Below the pieces are notes generated by a model that was given only the letters and a program-made list of their open reading frames with translations, was not told the origin of the DNA and did not search any database. Of a stretch of 24,402 nucleotides of DNA, positions 14,071-20,413 are shown piece by piece. The translations under genes and the position numbers were made by a program. The stretch comes from an uncultured Bacillota bacterium. Lineage in GTDB: Bacteria; Bacillota_I; Bacilli_A; RFN20; CAG-826. Each line of letters opens with the position of its first letter. Positions within the stretch are counted from its first letter, which is position 1. The stretch lies in assembly GCA_946612055.1 (NCBI GenBank), contig CAMOEH010000104.1, positions 1-24,402 of the forward strand, given 5' to 3'.

Positions 14071-15414
14071 TTAGAAAATTCCTTTTTCCATGAGCTTGGC
14101 TCTTAATAGATCGCTTCGCTCAAAATCTTTCATGGATTTGGCTTCCTCGTATTCGCGTAGAAGCACCAAATCTTCTTCTTTCAAAATCGGATAATCGACA
14201 TGGAGTCCAAGAACATCCAAATCTTCTTTTAAACGGGCAAAGATAGCAGAAAGCTCTTCGAGGTTCTTTTCTTTTTGACGAAGGGCTTGGTTCGCCGCTT
14301 TGATTTCGGCATAGACAAGAGATAGGGCGTTAGGGGTATTGAGGTCATTGCACATCTGCGCATAGAAGTCGTCGTTATCTTTGGCTTTTTGATCCAAGGA
14401 GCAACCTTCTTTTTGAAGCATGACGGCAAGCTGTTTCATCGTTGAAGCGATACGTGCATATTGTTTTTCGGCTTCCCCGATTGTTTCTTCGGTGAAAGAC
14501 AAAGGCGCGCGATAATGCGTATTCAAAACCATCAAGCGGAATGGCATGCCCCCATATTGGCTAATCACGTCTTTGGCTAAGATGACGTTGCCTAAAGATT
14601 TGGACATCTTCTCGTTATCGATGTTAATAAAGCCATTATGGAGCCAATAATGGGCTAAGTGGTTGCCATTATGGGCTTCGGATTGGGCGATTTCGTTTTC
14701 ATGGTGAGGGAATTTCAAATCGAATCCGCCACCATGGATATCGACCATGCCGCCTTGCTTGGCAAAAAGAGAATGGATCATAACGCAGCATTCGGTATGC
14801 CAGCCAGGCCTACCTTCGCACCATTTCGTCTTCCATTTGATTCCGTCTTCGGTCTTTTTCCATAAAGCAAAATCAAGCGGAGACTTTTTCTGCGAATTGA
14901 TTTCAATTCTCGCGCCCGAATTAAGCGATTCGGGGGTATTGCCAGAAAGGCAGCCATAATCTTTCACCGACTCCACGCGGAAATAAACGTCTCCACCGCT
15001 TTCATAAGCATCGCCTTTTTCGACCAAATCATCGATATAGGAAATCATCTCTCCCATATATTCGGTCGGGGTTGGCGTAATGTCTGGCTGCAATGCCCCT
15101 ACGGCATCAACCAAACCTCTAAATTTTGAAATGATCGAGGACGTGAGTTCTTTTTCGGAGATTCCTAGTTCTTTCGCCCTCGCAATAATCTTGTCGTCTA
15201 CGTCCGTATAATTGGATACGAAAGTAACTTGATACCCCAAAGAAATAAATAAACGTCTCCAGGTATCGAAAACAATGACGGGCCTCATATTACCGATGTG
15301 GGGATCGTTATAAACGGTTGGACCGCAGACATAGAAAGACACTTTGCCTTCTTCAATCGGGGCGAATTCTTCGATTTTGTTTCCTAAAGAATTGAATAAG
15401 CGGACGGATTTCAT
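14071..15414 (-). CDS. cysS: Cysteinyl-tRNA synthetase
   Basis: This is a class I synthetase of 447 residues that charges tRNA-Cys. The HIGH motif is H-I-G-N (39-42), the zinc ligands include Cys30 (Y-V-C-G-P-T-V-Y) and the Cys in W-H-T-E-C (~209) with the H-H-E-N block (~237), and K-M-S-K-S is at 269-273. Length is normal. I start at M-K-S-V-R-L-F-N, typical for the family; the ATG 18 bases earlier overlaps the -10 box. No ribosome site is present, and an extended -10 ends 6 bases before the ATG, so the mRNA is probably leaderless. The Mini-III RNase gene that follows cysS in many Bacilli is missing; rlmB comes next. Confidence 0.96.
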   Translation of the reverse strand: MKSVRLFNSLGNKIEEFAPIEEGKVSFYVCGPTVYNDPHIGNMRPVIVFDTWRRLFISLGYQVTFVSNYTDVDDKIIARAKELGISEKELTSSIISKFRGLVDAVGALQPDITPTPTEYMGEMISYIDDLVEKGDAYESGGDVYFRVESVKDYGCLSGNTPESLNSGARIEINSQKKSPLDFALWKKTEDGIKWKTKWCEGRPGWHTECCVMIHSLFAKQGGMVDIHGGGFDLKFPHHENEIAQSEAHNGNHLAHYWLHNGFINIDNEKMSKSLGNVILAKDVISQYGGMPFRLMVLNTHYRAPLSFTEETIGEAEKQYARIASTMKQLAVMLQKEGCSLDQKAKDNDDFYAQMCNDLNTPNALSLVYAEIKAANQALRQKEKNLEELSAIFARLKEDLDVLGLHVDYPILKEEDLVLLREYEEAKSMKDFERSDLLRAKLMEKGIF

Positions 15415-15420
15415 GGCGAT

Positions 15421-15429
15421 ATCATACCA
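15421..15429 (-). promoter_or_regulatory. Extended -10 promoter of cysS
   Basis: On the minus strand TGG-TATGAT fits the extended -10 form TGnTATAAT. Only 6 bases separate it from the cysS ATG, so transcription should begin at the start codon. No convincing -35 is seen, which suits an extended -10 promoter. No T-box-like leader can fit. Confidence 0.68.
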
Positions 15430-15460
15430 CAATTAGGCTTTCCATTAGGAAAGAGAATAG

Positions 15461-15490
15461 AAAAAGGAGAGCGTCAAAAGGCGCTCCCCT
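15461..15490 (-). terminator. Intrinsic terminator of the lipoprotein operon
   Basis: On the minus strand GGGGAGCG pairs with CGCTCTCC (8 pairs, one G-U) around an 8-base loop, followed by TTTTT-C-T. It lies 16 bases after the TAA of the distal lipoprotein gene and ahead of the cysS promoter. Confidence 0.88.
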
Positions 15491-15505
15491 TTGGTTTAAG
15501 ATCGA

Positions 15506-17626
15506 TTATTCGGCGTCAGCAACGACAATCGTAACGTTACCGGTGACGGTAATGGTGGTGTTGAATTTGTAGGTTCCTTCCTCTTCATCGAGGGTGGGGT
15601 TATAAACGACAGGTTCGTCTTCACCAATGGTGACGGTAACGGTGAAAGGATATCCACTATAGGCGATATCGATGACATCGAAATTGATAGCGGTTCCTTC
15701 CTCAACTTCAAAGCCTTCCAAGAAATCCCAATCAAAGTTGGTGGAAGAGGAGACTTCATAATAGTTGTCATCGAAGGTCGCAACAACCGTATAGCTAGCT
15801 TTGGCCTCTTCTTCAATCTTGGCTTCTTCCTCAGTCATGCCAACGCGGATGACGACGCTACCAGAGACAGAGGAGGTGCTCCAAGTGCCTTCGTCCCCTT
15901 CTTCGGCATTGACGAATTGGCAATCGATGACGACTTCACCAGAGACGGCAACGGAGAAATAGAAATTCTCATAGAAATCGTTGCTGATGGTGACACCAAA
16001 GCTTTCGCCGGTGGTTAGATCAAACGGGGTGCCATTTTCCAAAGAATCGTAATCATAGGTGGTGACAGAGAAGGAATCGGCATCGAAATAAGCGGTCGCG
16101 GTATAGCTTTCGCTTGGATCAAGGTCACGATAAGTCACGACAACGTGGACGTTAGTTTCTGGCATGAGGAAGGAATAAGAAGAGCCGGCAGCGGTTAGTT
16201 CAACATCGGTGATTTCGGTGTTGTTATCATCATAAAGTTTGACTTCATCCACCGCTTTTCCTGAGCCAGGATAGACGGCAAAGGAAGCGCTCCATCCGGC
16301 GCCTAGAAGGCTAGAGGAGATACCGACGTTTTCATCTTCGGAATTAAGGGTATATCCCGCGGCGGTTTCGATGCTGATTTTCGCTTCGGTAGCTTCGGCA
16401 GGAACATAGACGGGAAGCGTCCACCATCCACCATAATATTCGCCATGGGTATCAATTGAAGTCTCCGCATTCAAAGACAAGGATTCAAGGACTTTGTTAT
16501 TGGCCAATTTGGCAGCGAAATAGAAGCCTTCTCCTGGAGCGACCGTGGTCACGCTCGCGCTAATCACGGGATCGCTGCCATCTAAGAAAGCATATTCGAC
16601 GACATCATCATGCCCAAGGAATTCAATCTCGAACTCTTCCTCGAAATCAATCGTGATGACGAGATCTTGCTCTGGCATCGTGAAGGAATACCAATCGCCA
16701 TGGCTGTGGCTTACTTCCGTGCCTTCGACATTGGTAGAGATGCCTGCAATATAAACGCCTGCTTTCGTCGCCAAGACGAGTTCTTGATAAGTGCCCGCAA
16801 AGGATTCGGTGACTAAGGTAGAGGATTCTAGGATGAGGTTATTCTCCAAATCCCCTTCATAGGTGATCGAATACACTTCGTGCATCTCGCCGGTAACGCG
16901 CAATTTCAATGCGGAGTCCGCGGTCAATTCTTCGCCAAAGAAGCGGATGGAGAATTGAACAAGGTCCATGCCGACGGTGTTATAGGTCGTACCGAAACCA
17001 TAGGTTTGGATTTCTTCCCATTCGCCACCATCTTTTTGATATTCGAGTTTGGTGACGACATAGCCTTTCTTCAGTAAGAGATAGCCATCGATATAATCGT
17101 ATTTCTCGCCAGAAACGCCGGTTCCAAGCATCGTGACGTTCTCGTTTTCTTCCATCGAGATCGTGTAGCCGAATTGATCTTCTGGAAGGACATGCTGCTG
17201 GGTCGCGTAGCAAAGAACCAAGGAAACGTCTTCTTCTCCCACGGGGAAGGTAAAGGCGAGTTCATTCACCATATCAACGCCTTCGGGCAAGAAAGACTTA
17301 TAAGGCTCGCCATTGACGTAGAGATAGACGTGACTTGCTTGATCGGCTTCGCGCTGGAAGCCGTTTTTAAGGATTTCGCCCGCTTGGATGGTGACGGTTG
17401 CAATGCCACCTTTTTCAAACTTGCTTCCTTCTTGCACATCCTTGAATTCAACAAGGGAAGGGCTGAGGTTACGAAGAGAAGAAACGGTAATTTGTTCTTT
17501 TTCTTCTTTTGAGGAAGAGGTGCTACTTTCTTCCGTGGATGGGGTGCTGCTACTTTTGCTTCCATTACCGCAAGCAACAAGCAGGGCGGCAGAAGCAAGG
17601 ACAAGCAACAATGATGTCTTTTTCAT
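15506..17626 (-). CDS. Large acidic lipoprotein with repeated beta-domains
   Basis: This is a 706-residue surface lipoprotein. The signal peptide runs to the lipobox L-V-A-C with Cys19, followed by a Ser/Thr/Glu-rich linker (~20-45). The rest is a chain of beta-rich modules. Two end in the pattern Y-S-F-x-M-P-E-x-(D/N)-(L/V), as seen in the beta-grasp/InlB-like B-repeats of Firmicutes surface proteins. The last ~200 residues hold two tandem copies of a ~95-residue unit (each starting S-Y-T-x-x-A-x-F-D and closing with S/T-G-(S/N)-V-x-I). I start at M-K-K-T-S, which has AAGGA 6 bases upstream; the in-frame codons before it precede any ribosome site. It lies 13 bases after the other lipoprotein gene, in one operon ending at a good terminator. 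Ligand and role are unknown; adhesion or binding is a guess. Confidence 0.85.
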   Translation of the reverse strand: MKKTSLLLVLASAALLVACGNGSKSSSTPSTEESSTSSSKEEKEQITVSSLRNLSPSLVEFKDVQEGSKFEKGGIATVTIQAGEILKNGFQREADQASHVYLYVNGEPYKSFLPEGVDMVNELAFTFPVGEEDVSLVLCYATQQHVLPEDQFGYTISMEENENVTMLGTGVSGEKYDYIDGYLLLKKGYVVTKLEYQKDGGEWEEIQTYGFGTTYNTVGMDLVQFSIRFFGEELTADSALKLRVTGEMHEVYSITYEGDLENNLILESSTLVTESFAGTYQELVLATKAGVYIAGISTNVEGTEVSHSHGDWYSFTMPEQDLVITIDFEEEFEIEFLGHDDVVEYAFLDGSDPVISASVTTVAPGEGFYFAAKLANNKVLESLSLNAETSIDTHGEYYGGWWTLPVYVPAEATEAKISIETAAGYTLNSEDENVGISSSLLGAGWSASFAVYPGSGKAVDEVKLYDDNNTEITDVELTAAGSSYSFLMPETNVHVVVTYRDLDPSESYTATAYFDADSFSVTTYDYDSLENGTPFDLTTGESFGVTISNDFYENFYFSVAVSGEVVIDCQFVNAEEGDEGTWSTSSVSGSVVIRVGMTEEEAKIEEEAKASYTVVATFDDNYYEVSSSTNFDWDFLEGFEVEEGTAINFDVIDIAYSGYPFTVTVTIGEDEPVVYNPTLDEEEGTYKFNTTITVTGNVTIVVADAE

Positions 17627-17639
17627 AACTGTTCCTTTC

Positions 17640-18938
17640 TTATAGAATCGTCGCGTTGAGGACGCTTTCTGGTAGGCTCGTAGAACCAAGGTTGTTATAG
17701 GTTGAGGTGAAGGTAACATTTTCTCCAAAGCTATCTTCTTCGCCCCAGCCGTCCATCGAATAGAAGGCCATCTGGGTGATCTTCGGCGTGCCCGATTCGG
17801 TGATCTCGGCTTCCGAAGAAACCGCGGCCATGACGATGAGGTCGCTTGTTAAAGAAGAAGGGAAGAATGAAGAGAAAACAGCAATAGGAACCTGGCAAGA
17901 GAATTTGCTTCCCTTGGTTTGGTATAAGGTCATGTCTATGTCATCCACCTTGGGAAGATAGTCTTCATAAGACAAAGACCAAGAGAAAGAAGAGGAGGCA
18001 TCTTCAAAAGCGGATTTGCTTTGGGAATAACGATAGGGATGTAGACCTGCTTCTTCCTTTTTGAGATAGAAATCGCCTTCGCCTAATCCCGGCACGGCGT
18101 AATAGGTATTCGTATCGATGAAGATGTTCTCGCCATCAAGATAGAAGATATAGCCTTCTCCCGTCACAAGATTCAACGATCCAGGAGCCATCTTGTAGGA
18201 GATGGTCATGTTCTGGTTTTGAAGCAAATCGAAAGAGGCCTTTAGGGCGCTTTTATCGGTGCCATCACCTTCGCAAGGGAAGAGCTTTTCGTAATGGGAT
18301 TTGCTTCCCGTCTCTGAGAAAGAAAGACCGAATTTGCATTTCTTATCCTCGGTTTGGATGAGCAAGGATTTAAAGCCGTCTTCGCCCAAAACCAATTCTT
18401 GATGGGAAAACTTCACATTGGCGAAAGCAGAGATGCTAATGCCAAACCATTGGGGCAAGGAACGCGCGAATCCCTGCGGAAGTAGATACACGCCTTCTTC
18501 TTTTTTGGTGAGGTCGCTTGAATCAATCGTTTCGAAGGGGTTGTAATACATCGCTTCGAAATAGGTGCCACCAAGTCCGCGGACATCGCCATAGATCTCG
18601 TTTTTCTTGTTGATGCGCTCTTGATAAAGCAAGCCGCTATCTTCTTCTTTGCCAAAATAAGAGAAATCCCCGGCATCGATTAAAGAGCCGGTCGCGCCAA
18701 CGGTCATCGGCTTGATCGCAAAGGTATCGTCATTCAAAACGATTTCAGATCCATAGGCCAATGCGTTTCCTTGATAGGTGGCTCGGAAATCCAAAACGGC
18801 GTGAAAACCGGCCTTCAATTGGCTTAGCGCTTCTTCTAAAGGCTCGTCGATTTGGCTCCCACTAGAGGAGGGCTGGGGCTGTCCACATCCCATCATCGCC
18901 AAAGAGCAAAGGCAGAGAGGAAGAAAACTCTTTTTCAT
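17640..18938 (-). CDS. Lipoprotein of unknown function, possible two-lobed beta fold
   Basis: This is a 432-residue lipoprotein with a signal peptide ending at Cys18 (L-A-M-M-G-C) and a Gln/Ser/Pro linker. The body has alternating aromatic strands, and the two halves look loosely alike (each has a Y-x-G-x-x-x strand pair, a Y-F/F-Y-L segment and a D-L/D-M-T strand), suggesting an internal duplication of an LppX/LolA-like half-barrel. That is inference from pattern only. It is the first gene of the operon, driven from 18965-18992, with AAAGGGGA as ribosome site. It is divergent from the membrane-anchored XRE regulator at 19074, which is its most likely regulator. I recognise no named family. 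Confidence 0.8.
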   Translation of the reverse strand: MKKSFLPLCLCSLAMMGCGQPQPSSSGSQIDEPLEEALSQLKAGFHAVLDFRATYQGNALAYGSEIVLNDDTFAIKPMTVGATGSLIDAGDFSYFGKEEDSGLLYQERINKKNEIYGDVRGLGGTYFEAMYYNPFETIDSSDLTKKEEGVYLLPQGFARSLPQWFGISISAFANVKFSHQELVLGEDGFKSLLIQTEDKKCKFGLSFSETGSKSHYEKLFPCEGDGTDKSALKASFDLLQNQNMTISYKMAPGSLNLVTGEGYIFYLDGENIFIDTNTYYAVPGLGEGDFYLKKEEAGLHPYRYSQSKSAFEDASSSFSWSLSYEDYLPKVDDIDMTLYQTKGSKFSCQVPIAVFSSFFPSSLTSDLIVMAAVSSEAEITESGTPKITQMAFYSMDGWGEEDSFGENVTFTSTYNNLGSTSLPESVLNATIL

Positions 18939-18964
18939 ACTTTCGGTTCCCCTTTCAAAGAAAA

Positions 18965-18992
18965 ATCTTAATCGTGCGCACGCGAATGTAAA
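18965..18992 (-). promoter_or_regulatory. Lipoprotein operon promoter with palindromic spacer
   Basis: On the minus strand TTTACA (18992-18987) and TAAGAT (18970-18965) are 16 bases apart. The spacer contains the 10-base perfect palindrome CGTGCGCACG (18973-18982), a possible repressor site. The predicted start near 18958 leaves a ~20-base leader with a ribosome site. Confidence 0.6.
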
Positions 18993-19001
18993 GAGAAAAG
19001 A

Positions 19002-19025
19002 AAACCAAATTTTGGAAATTGGTTT
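19002..19025. promoter_or_regulatory. Candidate XRE operator between divergent genes
   Basis: Inverted repeat AAACCAA-10 bases-TTGGTTT, with partial symmetry continuing inward (9 of 12 positions). It lies just upstream of the lipoprotein -35 and about 50 bases upstream of the regulator start, a sensible site for a regulator acting on both promoters. Confidence 0.55.
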
Positions 19026-19058
19026 CTTCTTGTCTCTAGAAAAGCGCTTCGGCTTTGA

Positions 19059-19064
19059 TAAAAT
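19059..19064 (+). promoter_or_regulatory. -10 box of the XRE regulator gene
   Basis: TAAAAT lies 9 bases before the ATG at 19074. With normal spacing the transcript would start about 3 bases before the ATG, too short for a ribosome site, and none is seen. A -35 box is not clear. Confidence 0.5.
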
Positions 19065-19073
19065 GATTTTGCC

Positions 19074-19748
19074 ATGGCTATGGAAGAGAAATTAGGTGAG
19101 TTTGTTGCCGCGAGACGGAAATATTTGAACATCACCCAAAAAGAGATGGGTGAAAGCCTTGGGTATACGCCCCAAGGGATTTCGAAATTCGAGAACGAGA
19201 ATTCGGGATTCCCCATCACTTCCTTACCCGAATTATGTTTGGTTTTGAAATTATCGATGCCTTCTTTGTTTCAAAGGGAAGGAAAAGGAGAACCCGTGAT
19301 CGAAAATATCGATCCCATTGATCCCAATCTTCTTCGTAATAACATCAAAGCTATCCGCCACCATCAGGGCTGGAGCCAAGAAAAATTAGCCAAATTGACC
19401 GGCTTAAGCAAAAGGACCATCACCAATTACGAAACCGGTTCTTCTGTCCCTTCCGTTCAATTCGTCGAATCGTTTGCCTTATTAGCAAAAGAAAACCCTT
19501 GCCTTCTACTTAGCCAAGAAATATCGCTGCCTAAAGCCAAAATCAAAGGGTGGCAAAAAGCCTTGATCATCGCGACCTCGATCCTTGTTGCAGGAGGAGG
19601 GGCCACCGCTATTGCTTTGCCTTTAACGCTCCAAAACCAAGAATCTTCTCCTAGAAGGGCGCAAAGCCGCACTTCCTCTACCGAAGAGCCATCCTCATCA
19701 GAAGAAAGCACCTCAGAGGAGGAGCAAATCTTCACAACGGTCGAGTAA
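19074..19748 (+). CDS. Membrane-anchored double-HTH XRE-type regulator
   Basis: A 224-residue protein with an unusual layout. There are two XRE helix-turn-helix domains in tandem: residues ~5-60 (T-Q-K-E-M-G-E-S-L-G-Y-T-P-Q-G-I-S-K-F-E) and ~87-141 (S-Q-E-K-L-A-K-L-T-G-L-S-K-R-T-I-T-N-Y-E). One transmembrane helix follows (~160-185, preceded by K-I-K-G-W-Q-K), then a tail of about 38 residues rich in Ser, Thr and Glu. With the positive residues before the helix, the DNA-binding part is inside and the tail outside. The tail resembles the Ser/Thr/Glu linker of the neighbouring lipoprotein. It is divergent from the lipoprotein operon with a palindrome between, suggesting a one-component membrane regulator of it. 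The start could also be the second ATG (19080). Its 3' end overlaps the convergent HAD gene by 36 bases. Confidence 0.85.
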   Translation: MAMEEKLGEFVAARRKYLNITQKEMGESLGYTPQGISKFENENSGFPITSLPELCLVLKLSMPSLFQREGKGEPVIENIDPIDPNLLRNNIKAIRHHQGWSQEKLAKLTGLSKRTITNYETGSSVPSVQFVESFALLAKENPCLLLSQEISLPKAKIKGWQKALIIATSILVAGGGATAIALPLTLQNQESSPRRAQSRTSSTEEPSSSEESTSEEEQIFTTVE

Positions 19749-20372
19749 ATAATCCGCTTCTTCTTTCAATTCTTTTTGATAATCGCCATAGCCCCATAAG
19801 ACCAATGCCGATTTCATTTTTGCATTCCTTGCTGTATCGATATCGACGTTGCAATCGCCGACATAAACGCACTCTTCTGGCTTTAGATTATATTTCCTAA
19901 GAAAGAAATTCACCGTATCCGGGCTAGGTTTGACGTTGATGCCTTCTTCGATGCCTTGGATACCATCAAAGGTATCTTTTCCTAACAAAGAAGGGACAAT
20001 CGTTTTGGCCAATACCTGCCTTTTGTTTGTTACAACAAAAAGCAACGCCCCCTTTTCTTTTAAACCTTTCAATGCCTTTCCCATGCCGGGGAAAGGGTGG
20101 GTATTCTCGTTTTGGAAGCGGGCGCAATTAGCGATGTAGTTGGCTTTAAAAGAAGCAAATAGCTCTGGGTTATCTAATTTCCCCAATGCCCGGTGCACCA
20201 AGACATCGGTTCCATATCCTAATAACGATTTGGTTTCTTCTTTGCTAAAAGAATAAGAGAGTCCGCAATCGCGCAAAGACGCATTCACGGCTCGATGCAA
20301 ATCCGGAAGCGTGTCTAGAAGCGTTCCATCCAAATCGAAGAAATAAGCGCGAAACATAATAAAGGCGGCCAT
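19713..20372 (-). CDS. HAD-family phosphatase, phosphoglycolate-phosphatase-like
   Basis: A soluble phosphatase of 219 residues (or 214 if it starts at the ATG at 20357). HAD motif I is F-F-D-L-D-G-T-L-L-D, motif II V-V-T-N-K, the motif III Lys is in V-K-P-S-P-D, and motif IV is Y-V-G-D-C-N-V-D-I-D-T-A-R-N-A, with a helical C1 cap between motifs I and II. The pattern fits Gph (2-phosphoglycolate phosphatase) or PpaX; substrate specificity cannot be read. Neither start has a good ribosome site (a GAGG lies 8 bases before 20372). A strong promoter inside the end of the hydrogenase gene would give an almost leaderless mRNA. It lies in frame after the hydrogenase TAG, and its stop (TGA) lies inside the convergent XRE gene. 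Confidence 0.86.
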   Translation of the reverse strand: MAAFIMFRAYFFDLDGTLLDTLPDLHRAVNASLRDCGLSYSFSKEETKSLLGYGTDVLVHRALGKLDNPELFASFKANYIANCARFQNENTHPFPGMGKALKGLKEKGALLFVVTNKRQVLAKTIVPSLLGKDTFDGIQGIEEGINVKPSPDTVNFFLRKYNLKPEECVYVGDCNVDIDTARNAKMKSALVLWGYGDYQKELKEEADYLLDRCEDLLLL

Positions 20373-20382
20373 TACGGCCGCC
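20358..20382 (-). terminator. Hairpin terminator after the hydrogenase operon
   Basis: On the minus strand GGCGGCC-GTAAT-GGCCGCC forms a perfect 7-base GC stem followed by the imperfect T-run TTTATT. It begins 17 bases after the hydrogenase TAG. It also overlaps the start region of the HAD gene, with one candidate ATG in the loop. Confidence 0.72.
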
Positions 20383-20384
20383 TC

Positions 20385-20413
20385 ATTATAGGAATTGTCC
20401 TATTCCTTTTCAA
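20385..20413 (-). promoter_or_regulatory. HAD gene promoter inside the 3' end of the hydrogenase gene
   Basis: On the minus strand TTGAAA (20413-20408) and a perfect TATAAT (20390-20385) are separated by 17 bases, with the -35 within the last hydrogenase codons. The start should fall near 20378, inside the 5' arm of the terminator hairpin, so transcripts from here cannot form it fully. Confidence 0.75.
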
